A stretch of 64,000 nucleotides of DNA, taken from the NCBI RefSeq assembly GCF_001729785.1, contig NZ_CP017183.1:3906001-3970000 (forward strand), given 5' to 3'. The stretch comes from Enterobacter hormaechei subsp. xiangfangensis (GTDB lineage: Bacteria > Pseudomonadota > Gammaproteobacteria > Enterobacterales > Enterobacteriaceae). Positions 1 through 9,267 of this stretch are shown here, piece by piece. Both the position numbers and the translations under genes were made by a program. Positions within the stretch are counted from its first letter, which is position 1; the number at the start of each line of letters is the position of its first letter. The notes below the pieces were generated by a model, which did not search any database, was not told the origin of the DNA, and saw nothing but the letters and a program-made list of their open reading frames with translations.

Positions 1-435
1 GTCGACAAGACCGGCCTGCTGGACGCGCTGGAGAAAAACGGAACGGGCTGTATCGCCTTTACCCCGCTGGCACAGGGCCTGCTCACCGGAAAATACCTGA
101 ACGGCATTCCGGACGGTTCACGTATGCAGCGCGAAGGGAAAAAAGTGCGCGGCCTGACGGAGAAAATGCTGACGGAAGCCAACCTGAGCAGCCTTCGTCT
201 GCTGAACGAGATGGCGCACGCGCGCGGGCAGACGATGGCGCAGATGGCGCTAAGCTGGTTGTTGAAAGATGAGCGTGTAACGTCGGTACTGATTGGCGCG
301 AGCCGCCCGGAGCAGCTGGAAGAGAACGTTCAGGCGCTGAATAACCTGCGCTTTAGCGAAGATGAACTGATGCGGATTGACCAGCACGTTGCGGATGGTG
401 AGCTGAATTTGTGGCAGGCGTCGTCGGATAAATAG
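1..435 (+). CDS. gpr: L-glyceraldehyde 3-phosphate reductase, C-terminal part (aldo/keto reductase)
   Basis: The reading frame is open from base 1 and ends at a TAA, giving the last 144 residues; the start lies left of the window. The fragment carries late aldo/keto reductase features: an FTPLAQGLLTGKY segment, the MALSWLL helix and the IGASRPEQLEENV cofactor-phosphate-binding segment. It matches YghZ/Gpr of E. coli, a cytoplasmic NADPH-dependent enzyme that reduces L-glyceraldehyde 3-phosphate and methylglyoxal-type aldehydes. Its neighbour yqhA is also next to yghZ in E. coli, which supports the assignment. The family is certain; the exact name rests on remembered similarity and synteny. 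Confidence 0.88.
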   Translation, partial: VDKTGLLDALEKNGTGCIAFTPLAQGLLTGKYLNGIPDGSRMQREGKKVRGLTEKMLTEANLSSLRLLNEMAHARGQTMAQMALSWLLKDERVTSVLIGASRPEQLEENVQALNNLRFSEDELMRIDQHVADGELNLWQASSDK

Positions 436-452
436 TGCGGCCTGCTGCCCTT

Positions 453-489
453 ACCACGCCCCCTCTCCCACAGGGAGAGGGGGCGTGGT
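453..489. terminator. Perfect 17-bp hairpin between convergent gpr and yqhA
   Basis: Bases 453-469 are exactly complementary to 473-489, with an ACA loop. The core is the CCCTCTCCC/GGGAGAGGG repeat seen elsewhere in the window, here extended by ACCACGCC/GGCGTGGT arms. It fills the gap between two convergent genes, so it probably ends or stabilises both transcripts. The T-tract after the stem is weak. Confidence 0.65.
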
Positions 490-493
490 GAAT

Positions 494-1021
<528 letters not shown>

Positions 1022-1025
1022 TCAA

Positions 1026-1529
1026 CTATACCTCGTTGGGATCTACATCCGGACGCGCATACTCCGGCCAGACCAGCGCGACCAGTTCCGGGTAGGCTTC
1101 CAGGCTAAACTCACGAAAACACTGGCGCAGATTTAATACATCTAAATCGGAGTACGACACCTTCTCGCCATTCAGACAGCGCTTTTTGATATTGTCGTAA
1201 TATTTATAGACCGCCGAATTAAGGTCGCTACAGCGGCGCTGCGCGTCGAACAGGCCGGGCGTATCATTAATTTCGGCCATTTTCATTCGCTTAATTGTCG
1301 CATGGAGGAAATCGATATATTCGTGATTTACTCGCCAGTACCAGACCGGCGTCACGGCGTTCATCAATACGGAGAAATGATCTTCCCCCTCCTCTTTCGA
1401 CATCAATTCAGGCTGCGGCGGTTCACTGACGTCTTTTGACACTTTCGTTTTATTGAACTCTTGCATCAATAAAAGCACGCCAGCGGTCAGTAATAGTAAC
1501 GTTATGACCGTGAAGAAAATGCTGTTCAT
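1026..1529 (-). CDS. Unrecognised membrane-anchored protein
   Basis: I do not recognise this 167-residue protein. Residues 4-22 form one hydrophobic segment (FFTVITLLLLTAGVLLLMQ), which looks like an uncleaved anchor with the rest soluble. A proline- and acid-rich linker (about residues 33-50) leads to a mostly helical domain rich in Tyr, Arg and Glu. A GGAG sequence 8 bases upstream of the ATG supports the start. It is divergent from the two-gene pair starting at 1632 and shares a roughly 100-bp control region with it. No such gene lies here in E. coli K-12, where yghA lies between yqhA and exbD. Likely horizontally acquired. Confidence 0.7.
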   Translation of the reverse strand: MNSIFFTVITLLLLTAGVLLLMQEFNKTKVSKDVSEPPQPELMSKEEGEDHFSVLMNAVTPVWYWRVNHEYIDFLHATIKRMKMAEINDTPGLFDAQRRCSDLNSAVYKYYDNIKKRCLNGEKVSYSDLDVLNLRQCFREFSLEAYPELVALVWPEYARPDVDPNEV

Positions 1530-1631
1530 GGGTAGGCTCCATTTTTTTTGATTTTAAAATTGCCTCATGATATTGTCAACGAATCTCACCCTTTTTCCAA
1601 TCCCACCCTTTTGAAATTAAAGGAAATTAAA

Positions 1632-2036
1632 ATGCTGCCCGACAATCTTGTCCCGGCAAAGTACCACATTACGCTTGTGGAACAGCCTTCGACGGAAGCA
1701 GATAAAGAGGCGAATTTCACTCAAGGAAAAAGAAAACTCTCCGACTATGAAGCCGACATATTAATTGGTGTTTCACGCACCGGCAAATCCCGTAATATGG
1801 TGCTGGAAGAGCACGATCGCCATTTAAAAGAGCGTTTATTTCGCGCGATCAAGATTGAAGCCTTAGTTCATCTGCTGAATGATTTACAGGCCGAAGGGGA
1901 AATAGACGCCCAGACGCTAAGTCAAATAATGGTCGAGAAAACGCAGCAAATAAATGAAGCCGGCAATGAAATTTGGCTTAATTTAATTACGCGTGAAAAA
2001 AACAATCCCATCTTTTATAACCTGGGGGAAGATTAA
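1632..2036 (+). CDS. Unrecognised 134-residue soluble protein
   Basis: I chose the ATG at 1632 because AAAGGA lies just upstream; an in-frame TTG at 1548 has no ribosome site and would add 28 residues of poor quality. The protein is hydrophilic, with no signal peptide or membrane segment. Predicted by eye, it is a short N-terminal part followed by long charged helices (residues 40-120). The DNA is clearly AT-richer than flanking core genes and uses ATA and TTA codons, a sign of transfer. The next gene starts one base after this stop, so the two are almost certainly cotranscribed and translationally coupled. Function unknown. Confidence 0.65.
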   Translation: MLPDNLVPAKYHITLVEQPSTEADKEANFTQGKRKLSDYEADILIGVSRTGKSRNMVLEEHDRHLKERLFRAIKIEALVHLLNDLQAEGEIDAQTLSQIMVEKTQQINEAGNEIWLNLITREKNNPIFYNLGED

Positions 2037-2037
2037 C

Positions 2038-2463
2038 GTGAATGATGATAGCGGTAATAACGTTTATTTGACTTTAGATGATAAAAAAAGCGATGAATTT
2101 ATCTTAAAGCAGAATCTCGACGCCCTGAAAAAGATAAAAAATGACGAGATGACGCGAATTACGCAGGATTTGGTTTCGATTCCGGCCACGCTGGTACGCC
2201 TGAAATGGCAGAACCGTCGGGAGATTTACGCCTTGCAGGCCAAGGAGGAGATTTACGGCGCGGTGATGAACGCCATTATTGAACAGCGTCCTGAGCTTAA
2301 AGAGAAGATCCTCGGGCGACTGGAGGCGAACTATCAGTACTTGCTGGCACGCGAGACAGCCACCCTGCGCCTGACCCGTAAACTCTCGGAAGGCAATTAC
2401 CGTACATCAAACGTGACCTGTGTGGCGCTTGATGAAGAGGCGCCGACGGCGCCTTCAGAGTGA
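2038..2463 (+). CDS. Unrecognised 141-residue helical protein, partner of the preceding gene
   Basis: The likely start is GTG at 2038, directly after the previous stop, with GGGGGA about 7 bases upstream. The protein is charged and helical from about residue 15 to 120, with no signal peptide, membrane segment or known motif that I can see. The first third is AT-rich like its neighbour, while the last half is GC-rich like the core genome. It is probably part of a two-protein unit with the upstream gene. A repeat palindrome and then convergent exbD follow. Function unknown; the tight coupling suggests that the two products act together. Confidence 0.62.
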   Translation: MNDDSGNNVYLTLDDKKSDEFILKQNLDALKKIKNDEMTRITQDLVSIPATLVRLKWQNRREIYALQAKEEIYGAVMNAIIEQRPELKEKILGRLEANYQYLLARETATLRLTRKLSEGNYRTSNVTCVALDEEAPTAPSE

Positions 2464-2490
2464 GACAACAATGATTGTTGCGGAATGCAG

Positions 2491-2518
2491 GCCGGGTAAG
2501 GCGACGCCGCCACCCGGC
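2491..2518. repeat. GCCGGGTAAGGCG...CCACCCGGC palindromic repeat
   Basis: An imperfect palindrome of the REP-like family that recurs at 9230, 19915, 26461, 34620 and 54411. It lies between convergent genes, after the orphan pair and before the end of exbD. Confidence 0.7.
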
Positions 2519-2543
2519 AGGCAAGGCTGCAAGAGCCTTCGTT

Positions 2544-2969
2544 TTACTTCGCGGCCGCTTTCTCTTCGCCGACCAGACCAATCTTCAGGTAGCCCGCCTG
2601 ATGCAGCGTGTCCATCACCTTCATCATGGTTTCATAATCGACGGTTTTATCCGCGCGGAAGAAGACGGTGGTGTCTTTCTTGCCGCCGGTGAGCTGGTCC
2701 AGCGCCGGAATAACCGAGGCATCCGTTACCGGATCGTTGCCCAGGAACATGGACTTATCGGCCTTCACGGACAGGTAGATAGGCTTTTCCGGACGCGGCT
2801 GCGGCTGGCTGGAGGACGCAGGCAGATTCACCTTCACGTCCACCGTCGCCAGCGGTGCGGCAACCATAAAGATAATCAGCAGAACCAGCATGACGTCGAT
2901 AAACGGCGTCACGTTGATCTCATGCATTTCACCGTTATCGTCCAGATTTTCATTAAGACGCATTGCCAT
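2544..2969 (-). CDS. exbD: TonB energising protein ExbD
   Basis: ExbD (141 residues, the same as E. coli) works with ExbB as an inner-membrane proton-driven motor that energises TonB for uptake of iron-siderophore complexes and vitamin B12. A single membrane helix spans about residues 23-43 and contains the key Asp25 within VTPFIDVMLVLLIIF; the rest is a periplasmic domain. It starts 4 bases after the exbB stop, so the two are one operon. The stop is followed by a palindromic repeat shared with the convergent orphan gene pair. Confidence 0.97.
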   Translation of the reverse strand: MAMRLNENLDDNGEMHEINVTPFIDVMLVLLIIFMVAAPLATVDVKVNLPASSSQPQPRPEKPIYLSVKADKSMFLGNDPVTDASVIPALDQLTGGKKDTTVFFRADKTVDYETMMKVMDTLHQAGYLKIGLVGEEKAAAK

Positions 2970-2973
2970 ACAA

Positions 2974-3705
2974 TCAACCTACGCGCAGTTTGGACGCCGC
3001 ATGAACCGGTTTAACGGCGCTGGCGTTCAGGTCCAGATCGCGGCTTTGCAGCAGCAGAACCTGCGCGGCAACGTCACCCAGTGTGGCTTTGTAACTGCCA
3101 ATCATGCGCGCGAAGATGTTATAGATAACAACCGCCGGGATAGCGGCAACCAGACCGATAGCCGTTGCCAGCAGCGCTTCTGCGATACCCGGCGCGACGA
3201 CCGCAAGGTTAGTGGTCTGCGTCTGGGCGATACCGATAAAGCTGTTCATGATGCCCCAGACGGTACCGAACAGGCCGACGAACGGGGAGATAGCGCCGAT
3301 AGTCGCCAGGTAGCCGTTACCGCGGCCCATATGACGACCCACGGCCGCAACGCGACGCTCCAGACGGAAGCCGGTACGCTCTTTAATGCCTTCGTTATCT
3401 TCACTGCCTGCGGAGAGTTCCAGCTCGTTCTGCGCTTCGTTCACTAACAGGGTAGTCAGGCTTTTCGCATGGAAGGATGAGGTGATATCAGAAGCCTGAT
3501 CCAGAGAACGGGCTTCCGCCAGCTGCTTCTGCTCACGCTTGAGGCGGCGTTTTTGTGAAAGAAGTTCGGCGCTCTTGCTGAAGAAGATAGCCCAGGTGAT
3601 CACGGACGCCAGAATCAGGCCGATCATCACAATCTTAACTACGATGTCAGCATGTTGATACATGCCCCAAACGGAGAGATCCGTCTGCATCAAATTATTA
3701 CCCAC
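2974..3705 (-). CDS. exbB: TonB energising protein ExbB
   Basis: This 243-residue protein is nearly identical to E. coli ExbB: it starts [20 protein letters not shown] and has three membrane helices near residues 16-39, 128-155 and 162-194. Five ExbB subunits surround ExbD in the motor that drives TonB. The conserved [13 protein letters not shown] and [13 protein letters not shown] segments line the proton path. It is the first gene of the exbBD operon. A Fur-like box about 65 bases upstream of the start fits iron repression, as known for this operon. The metC gene is divergent. Confidence 0.97.
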   Translation of the reverse strand: MGNNLMQTDLSVWGMYQHADIVVKIVMIGLILASVITWAIFFSKSAELLSQKRRLKREQKQLAEARSLDQASDITSSFHAKSLTTLLVNEAQNELELSAGSEDNEGIKERTGFRLERRVAAVGRHMGRGNGYLATIGAISPFVGLFGTVWGIMNSFIGIAQTQTTNLAVVAPGIAEALLATAIGLVAAIPAVVIYNIFARMIGSYKATLGDVAAQVLLLQSRDLDLNASAVKPVHAASKLRVG

Positions 3706-3768
3706 TCTGTATCTCCAAGACGCAAATCACAAAATCTGAACGTAATAATATCAAAACGTCGTCGAATT

Positions 3769-3787
3769 GATAGTAGTTCTCATTAGT
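3769..3787. promoter_or_regulatory. Fur-like box upstream of exbB
   Basis: GATAGTAGTTCTCATTAGT matches about 12-13 of 19 positions of the Fur consensus GATAATGATAATCATTATC, with both GATA and TCATTA arms. It lies 64-82 bases upstream of the exbB start in the exbB-metC divergent region, where iron control of exbB is known in E. coli. Confidence 0.55.
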
Positions 3788-3920
3788 ATTTACATAGTGC
3801 CGTAATTTTCGCTCACTTTCCTTGCGCTTACGCAGTAAAAATTTCTTATGCGAATTTTTGATAATATTTTCTGCTTATTCGATAAGCATCCGGATGCACA
3901 TTCTGACAATCGTGGTAGTC

Positions 3921-3936
3921 TGGACGTCCAGACGTA
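3921..3936. promoter_or_regulatory. Tandem MetJ boxes upstream of metC
   Basis: TGGACGTC followed directly by CAGACGTA gives two adjacent 8-bp met boxes (consensus AGACGTCT). They overlap a TATAAA sequence that could be the metC -10 element at about 3935-3940, so MetJ with S-adenosylmethionine would block RNA polymerase. Confidence 0.75.
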
Positions 3937-3956
3937 TAAAAATAGGGTTAGCGAAC

Positions 3957-5144
3957 ATGACTAAAAAGCAGCTTGAGACCACGCTGGTGCAGGCAGGACG
4001 CAGTAAGAAATACACTCAGGGCTCGGTCAACAGCGTGATCCAGCGCGCCTCCTCGCTGGTGTTTGATACCGTTGAAGATAAAAAAATCGCTACGCGTAAT
4101 CGCGCGAAGGGCGGGCTATTTTACGGTCGTCGTGGCACGTTAACCCATTTCTCGTTGCAGGAAGCCATGTGCGAACTGGAGGGCGGCGCGGGCTGCGCGC
4201 TGTTCCCGTGCGGCGCGGCGGCGGTCGCCAATACCATTCTGGCGTTTGTGGAACAGGGTGACCACGTCCTGATGACCAATACCGCTTACGAGCCAAGCCA
4301 GGACTTCTGCACCAAAATACTCAGCAAGCTCGGCGTCACCACCAGCTGGTTCGATCCGCTGATTGGGGCCGGTATTGCCGGGCTTATTCAGCCCAACACG
4401 CGCGTTGTGTTCCTGGAATCTCCCGGCTCCATCACCATGGAAGTGCATGACGTCCCGGCCATCGTGAAGGCGGTGCGCAGCATAGCGCCGGAAGCGATCA
4501 TCATGATCGACAACACCTGGGCGGCAGGTGTGCTGTTTAAAGCCCTGGAATTTGACATCGATATCTCCATTCAGGCGGCGACCAAATACCTGATTGGCCA
4601 TTCCGACGGCATGATCGGTACGGCGGTATCTAACGCCCGCTGCTGGGATCAATTGCGTGAAAACGCCTACCTGATGGGCCAGATGGTGGATGCCGATACC
4701 GCCTACATGACCAGCCGGGGCATCCGTACGCTCGGCGTGCGTCTGCGTCAGCATCACGAAAGCAGCCTGCAAATTGCACAGTGGCTGGCGCTGCATCCGC
4801 AGGTGGAGCGCGTTAACCATCCGGCGCTGCCGGGCAGCAAAGGCCATGAATACTGGCAACGTGACTTTACGGGCAGCAGCGGGTTGTTCTCATTTGTACT
4901 TAAAAAGCGCCTGAATGACGCCGAACTGGCAAGCTATCTGGATAACTTTACCCTCTTCAGCATGGCCTATTCATGGGGTGGGTTTGAATCGCTGATCCTG
5001 CCCAACCAGCCGGAGCAGATTGCGGCCCTGCGCCCGGGCGGCGAGGTGGACTTCGAAGGGACCTTAATCCGCCTGCATATCGGGCTGGAAAATGTGGACG
5101 ATTTAATTGCGGATTTATCGGCAGGATTTGAGCGCATCGTGTAA
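3957..5144 (+). CDS. metC: Cystathionine beta-lyase MetC
   Basis: MetC is a cytoplasmic PLP enzyme that splits cystathionine into homocysteine, pyruvate and ammonia in methionine synthesis. I place the start at the ATG in GCGAACATG, giving 395 residues like E. coli MetC; the frame is open 45 codons further upstream, but those codons run through the MetJ boxes and promoter. The PLP lysine lies in [17 protein letters not shown], and the YGRRGTLTH and [10 protein letters not shown] segments are typical of the Cys/Met-metabolism PLP family. It is transcribed alone, divergent from exbB, and yghB follows after a 140-bp gap. Confidence 0.96.
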   Translation: MTKKQLETTLVQAGRSKKYTQGSVNSVIQRASSLVFDTVEDKKIATRNRAKGGLFYGRRGTLTHFSLQEAMCELEGGAGCALFPCGAAAVANTILAFVEQGDHVLMTNTAYEPSQDFCTKILSKLGVTTSWFDPLIGAGIAGLIQPNTRVVFLESPGSITMEVHDVPAIVKAVRSIAPEAIIMIDNTWAAGVLFKALEFDIDISIQAATKYLIGHSDGMIGTAVSNARCWDQLRENAYLMGQMVDADTAYMTSRGIRTLGVRLRQHHESSLQIAQWLALHPQVERVNHPALPGSKGHEYWQRDFTGSSGLFSFVLKKRLNDAELASYLDNFTLFSMAYSWGGFESLILPNQPEQIAALRPGGEVDFEGTLIRLHIGLENVDDLIADLSAGFERIV

Positions 5145-5286
5145 AGTGCTGACTGAAATGTACTCCCCGGACGCAATTCTGAACACCGCAAGCAGAAAAG
5201 TCTGTATGAGATGCGCCTGCGATCAACCCCGACAGGCAAAATTGGGAGTACAATAGCGTTATATCTGCTGTTCCACAGGAAAGTCC

Positions 5287-5946
5287 ATGGCTGTTATTCA
5301 AAATATCATCACGGCGCTCTGGCAACACGATTTTGCCGCGCTGGCGGACCCGCATGTCGTCGGGATTGTCTATTTCGTGATGTTCGCGACGCTGTTTCTG
5401 GAAAATGGACTACTTCCAGCCTCATTTTTACCCGGCGACAGCCTGCTCCTGCTCGCAGGGGCGTTGATCGGCAAGGGCGTGATGGACTTCGCACCGACAA
5501 TGGTGATCCTCACCTCTGCGGCCAGTCTCGGCTGTTGGCTGAGCTACCTGCAAGGGCGCTGGCTTGGAAACACCCGCGTGGTGAAAGGCTGGCTGGCGCA
5601 GCTGCCGCATAAATATCACCAGCGCGCCACCTGCATGTTTGACCGCCACGGCCTGCTGGCGCTGCTCGCCGGGCGTTTTCTGGCGTTTGTTCGCACCCTG
5701 TTGCCTACCATGGCGGGCATATCGGGCCTGTCCAACCGCCGCTTCCAGTTCTTCAACTGGCTGAGCGCCCTGCTCTGGGTGGGCGTGGTCACCACGCTCG
5801 GCTACGCGCTGAACATGATCCCGTTTGTTAAGCGCCATGAAGACCAGGTGATGACGTTCCTGATGGTGCTGCCGATCTTCCTGCTGGTTGCGGGCCTGGT
5901 CGGCACAATCGCGGTGGTGATTAAGAAGAAGTATTGCAGCGCCTGA
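5287..5946 (+). CDS. yghB: DedA family inner-membrane protein YghB
   Basis: This 219-residue DedA protein has several membrane segments and the family hallmarks [20 protein letters not shown] (residues 39-58) and [19 protein letters not shown]. In E. coli, YghB and its paralogue YqjA are needed for normal cell division, envelope charge balance and Tat export, and are thought to move lipids or ions across the inner membrane. The start follows a CAGGAAAG ribosome site. A strong hairpin lies between it and the convergent yqhC. Confidence 0.93.
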   Translation: MAVIQNIITALWQHDFAALADPHVVGIVYFVMFATLFLENGLLPASFLPGDSLLLLAGALIGKGVMDFAPTMVILTSAASLGCWLSYLQGRWLGNTRVVKGWLAQLPHKYHQRATCMFDRHGLLALLAGRFLAFVRTLLPTMAGISGLSNRRFQFFNWLSALLWVGVVTTLGYALNMIPFVKRHEDQVMTFLMVLPIFLLVAGLVGTIAVVIKKKYCSA

Positions 5947-5957
5947 TACCCCATCCT

Positions 5958-5983
5958 GATTCTCTTCCCGCGGGGAGAGAATC
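5958..5983. terminator. Bidirectional hairpin between yghB and yqhC
   Basis: GATTCTCTTCCC pairs with GGGGAGAGAATC around a very small GC-centred loop and is followed by CAAAAG. It separates two convergent genes (stops at 5946 and 5990). Confidence 0.7.
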
Positions 5984-5989
5984 AAAAGC

Positions 5990-6889
5990 CTAAGCGCCCT
6001 GCATCGTTCTGATGCGCGACGCATCCTCCCCCGGCGTGACGCCGAAGTAGCGCTTAAACTCCCGACTAAACTGCGACGCGCTTTCATACCCAACCCGCAT
6101 CGCCGCGGCGCTGGCCTTCATGCCATCGTGGATCATCAGCATCCGCGCCTTATGTAGACGGTAGGTTTTGAGGTACTGCAACGGCGACGTGCTGGTGACG
6201 GATTTAAAGTTATGGTGAAACGCCGAGACGCTCATGTTGGCTTCCGCCGCCAGCTGGTCAACACTGAGGTTTTCCGTGTACTGGCTCTCAATGCGCTTGA
6301 GCACGCGGCTAATCAGGCTAAAGTGCGTCTGGCGGCTTACCAGTGCCAGCAGCGCCCCGCCGCCCGGCCCGAGCAGCACATGGTAAAGAATTTCGCGGAT
6401 AATCTGCTTTCCGAGAATACGCGCATCCAGAGGCCTTTCCATCACGTCTAACAGGCGTTCAATCGCGCAGAGAATTTCCTCCGACAGGGTCGCGGAGTTG
6501 ATACCGCTTGCCGCCATCGACGGCCGGAAAAGTTCGTCCTCCCCAATATCCATCAGCAGCTCCTGCAACTGGAGGATGTCGACGTTGACGCGGATCCCGG
6601 CCAGCGGCACCTCCTCTGTCGCGAAAGTTTCACATTCGAAGGGTAAAGGTACTGTCAGAAGCAGATATTCATTGGTGTCGTAACGGAACACGCGCTCATT
6701 GATATAGCCAATCTTATGGCCAGAAAAGAGAAACACGATGCCGGGCTGATACATCACCGGGGTGCGCGTCCCGGGCTGGGTACCGTACAGCAATCGAATA
6801 TCCGGCAACAGCTCAGCCGAATCATTTCCGTTATCAATCAGTCTTTTAATCTGCGACGTTAGCTGGCGGCAGATGGCATCACGGTTCAT
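5990..6889 (-). CDS. yqhC: AraC-type activator YqhC
   Basis: YqhC (299 residues) has an N-terminal AraC-N cupin-like sensor domain (about 20-180) and a C-terminal double helix-turn-helix (about 195-295, including [20 protein letters not shown] and [17 protein letters not shown]). In E. coli it senses reactive aldehydes such as glyoxal and furfural and activates the divergent yqhD-dkgA genes. The same divergent layout is present here: the starts of yqhC and yqhD are 195 bases apart and probably share the control region. Some E. coli annotations have a longer N-terminus. Confidence 0.92.
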   Translation of the reverse strand: MNRDAICRQLTSQIKRLIDNGNDSAELLPDIRLLYGTQPGTRTPVMYQPGIVFLFSGHKIGYINERVFRYDTNEYLLLTVPLPFECETFATEEVPLAGIRVNVDILQLQELLMDIGEDELFRPSMAASGINSATLSEEILCAIERLLDVMERPLDARILGKQIIREILYHVLLGPGGGALLALVSRQTHFSLISRVLKRIESQYTENLSVDQLAAEANMSVSAFHHNFKSVTSTSPLQYLKTYRLHKARMLMIHDGMKASAAAMRVGYESASQFSREFKRYFGVTPGEDASRIRTMQGA

Positions 6890-7084
6890 TTTCAGTTACT
6901 CCGGGTACGGTTTCCGACGCTGACAGTGTGCGCATTTTCTTACCGTTTCTCCAGCACGCTGTAGAAATGGGCAAGACATCGGCAGGAATGTGCATTGAGA
7001 GGATAGCGCCTGCCCGCCACAATGAGCAGCATCAGGTTGCCTTCTGCGCCACCACGATTTTTTACCCACTACAGGGAACAAGCC

Positions 7085-8248
7085 ATGAACAACTTTAATC
7101 TTCATACCCCAACCCGCATTCTGTTTGGTAAAAACGCTATCGCTGACCTGCGCGCGCAAATCCCGACGGACGCCCGCGTCCTGATTACCTACGGCGGCGG
7201 CAGCGTGAAAAAAACCGGCGTACTGGATCAGGTGTACAGCGCTCTGGAAGGTCTGGACGTGCGCGAGTTCGGCGGTATCGAGCCTAACCCGTCTTATGAA
7301 ACGCTGATGAACGCGGTAAAAATCGCCCGCGAGGAGCAGATCACCTTCCTGCTGGCGGTGGGCGGCGGTTCCGTGCTGGACGGCACCAAATTCATCGCGG
7401 CGGCGGCCCATTACGCTGACGGCATCGACCCGTGGCATATTCTGGAAACGGGCGGCAGCGACATCAGCAGTGCGATCCCGATGGGCTCCGTGCTGACGCT
7501 GCCGGCCACCGGATCAGAGTCCAACAAAGGCGCGGTCATCTCCCGTAAAACCACCGGTGACAAGCAGGCCTTTATGAACGAACACGTTCAGCCCGTGTTC
7601 GCGATCCTCGATCCGGTTTACACCTATACCCTGCCTGCGCGTCAGGTGGCGAACGGCGTGGTCGACGCCTTTGTTCACACCGTTGAGCAGTACGTTACTT
7701 ACCCGGTAAACGCCAAAATTCAGGATCGTTTCGCGGAAGGCATTCTGCTGACGCTGATTGAAGAAGGTCCGAAAGCGCTGAAAGAGCCTGAAAACTACGA
7801 CGTGCGTGCCAACGTGATGTGGGCAGCCACCCAGGCGCTGAACGGCCTGATCGGCGCAGGCGTGCCGCAGGACTGGGCTACCCACATGCTCGGCCACGAG
7901 CTGACGGCGATGCACGGCCTGGATCACGCCCAGACGCTGGCGGTGGTTCTGCCTGCGCTGTGGAACGAAAAACGTGACGCTAAACGCGCCAAACTGCTCC
8001 AGTACGCCGAACGCGTGTGGAACATCACCGACGGTTCCGACGATGCGCGTATCGATGCCGCGATTGAAGCCACCCGTCACTTCTTTGAAAGCCTGGGCGT
8101 GCCAACGCGTCTCTCTGGCTACGGCCTGGACGGCAGCTCCATCCCTGCCCTGCTGGCGAAACTGGAAGCACACGGTATGACGCAGATCGGCGAGCATGGC
8201 GACATCACCCTTGACGTCAGCCGTCATATTTACGAAGCGGCACGCTAA
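7085..8248 (+). CDS. yqhD: NADPH-dependent aldehyde reductase YqhD
   Basis: This is a 387-residue iron-type alcohol dehydrogenase family enzyme of the same length as E. coli YqhD. It reduces a wide range of aldehydes, including furfural, acrolein and butyraldehyde, with NADPH. Visible features are the GGGS motif at residues 37-40 that selects NADPH, GGGSVLDG at 93-100, and zinc ligands Asp194 and His198 with two later histidines in LGHELTAMHGLDHA. I use the ATG at 7085 (CAAGCCATGAAC), not an upstream ATG at 7022, because MNNFNLHTPTRILFG is the conserved N-terminus. It is activated by the divergent yqhC product. Confidence 0.97.
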   Translation: MNNFNLHTPTRILFGKNAIADLRAQIPTDARVLITYGGGSVKKTGVLDQVYSALEGLDVREFGGIEPNPSYETLMNAVKIAREEQITFLLAVGGGSVLDGTKFIAAAAHYADGIDPWHILETGGSDISSAIPMGSVLTLPATGSESNKGAVISRKTTGDKQAFMNEHVQPVFAILDPVYTYTLPARQVANGVVDAFVHTVEQYVTYPVNAKIQDRFAEGILLTLIEEGPKALKEPENYDVRANVMWAATQALNGLIGAGVPQDWATHMLGHELTAMHGLDHAQTLAVVLPALWNEKRDAKRAKLLQYAERVWNITDGSDDARIDAAIEATRHFFESLGVPTRLSGYGLDGSSIPALLAKLEAHGMTQIGEHGDITLDVSRHIYEAAR

Positions 8249-8353
8249 GCGTTTTTAGGATCCTGACTTTCGTTTTTTGACATTTCGTCCAGACTTAATG
8301 CACATCACATCGTCGGAGGTTCCCTCCGGCGATGAGCACCTGAAGGAGGAAAA

Positions 8354-9181
8354 ATGGCAAACCAAACCGTAATCAAGCTACAGGACGGCAACGTGATGCC
8401 CCAGCTGGGGCTAGGTGTATGGAAAGCCGGTAACGACGAGGTCGTCTCCGCCATTCATAAAGCCCTGGAAGTCGGCTATCGGTCCATCGATACCGCCGCC
8501 GCCTATAAAAACGAGGACGGCGTGGGAAAAGCGCTTGCCAGCGCCGGCGTTCCCCGGGATGAGCTTTTCATCACCACCAAGCTGTGGAACGACGATCAAA
8601 AGCGTCCCCGCGAAGCGTTGCAGGAGAGTCTGGAGAAACTCCAGCTCGATTTCGTCGATCTTTATCTCATGCACTGGCCGGTACCGGCTATCGACCATTA
8701 CGTTGATGCCTGGAAAGGGATGATTGAACTGCAAAAAGAGGGGCTGATAAAAAGCATCGGCGTCTGTAATTTCCAGGTTCATCATCTGCAACGCCTGATT
8801 GATGAAACGGGCGTCGCGCCGGTGATTAACCAGATTGAGCTGCATCCGCTGATGCAGCAGCGCCAGCTTCATTCATGGAACGCCACGCACAAGATCCAGA
8901 CCGAATCCTGGAGCCCGCTGGCCCAGGGCGGCGAAGGGGTGTTTGACCAGAAAATCATCCGTGAACTGGCGGATAAGTACGGTAAAACCCCGGCGCAGAT
9001 CGTCATTCGCTGGCATCTGGATAGCGGTCTGGTGGTGATCCCGAAATCGGTCACGCCATCGCGTATCGCCGAGAACTTCGACGTCTGGGATTTCCGCCTG
9101 GATAAAGACGAGCTGGGTGAAATTGCGAAGCTGGATCAGGGCAAGCGGCTTGGGCCGGACCCGGATCAGTTTGGCGGGTAA
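8354..9181 (+). CDS. dkgA: 2,5-diketo-D-gluconate reductase A / methylglyoxal reductase
   Basis: DkgA is a 275-residue cytoplasmic aldo/keto reductase that uses NADPH to reduce 2,5-diketo-D-gluconate, methylglyoxal and furfural. The catalytic tetrad is readable: Asp46 and Tyr51 in DTAAAYKNE, the Lys in ITTKLW and the His in LMHWP; the cofactor segment is IPKSVTPSRIAENF. A strong ribosome site (AAGGAGGAAAA) precedes the ATG. It lies 105 bases after yqhD and is probably coregulated by YqhC. In E. coli yqhG and yqhH follow; here they are absent and ygiQ is the convergent neighbour. Confidence 0.96.
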   Translation: MANQTVIKLQDGNVMPQLGLGVWKAGNDEVVSAIHKALEVGYRSIDTAAAYKNEDGVGKALASAGVPRDELFITTKLWNDDQKRPREALQESLEKLQLDFVDLYLMHWPVPAIDHYVDAWKGMIELQKEGLIKSIGVCNFQVHHLQRLIDETGVAPVINQIELHPLMQQRQLHSWNATHKIQTESWSPLAQGGEGVFDQKIIRELADKYGKTPAQIVIRWHLDSGLVVIPKSVTPSRIAENFDVWDFRLDKDELGEIAKLDQGKRLGPDPDQFGG

Positions 9182-9193
9182 TCCCCTCACCCT

Positions 9194-9255
9194 GCCCTCT
9201 CCCAGGAGGGGAGAGGGTTAGACCTGTAGACCCGGTAAGCGCAGCGCCACCGGGT
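9194..9255. repeat. Pair of dispersed palindromes between dkgA and ygiQ
   Basis: Bases 9195-9217 hold a CCCTCTCCC...GGGGAGAGGG hairpin, and 9230-9255 hold an ACCCGGTAAGCGCAGCGCCACCGGGT palindrome-like unit. Both repeat families are represented in one convergent gap and may serve as terminators for both genes. Confidence 0.65.
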
Positions 9256-9267
9256 ATTGTTACAGGT

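Noticed and set aside
4140..4859. A 239-codon open frame on the minus strand inside metC
   Set aside because: It is antisense to the conserved core of metC and has no promoter or ribosome site.
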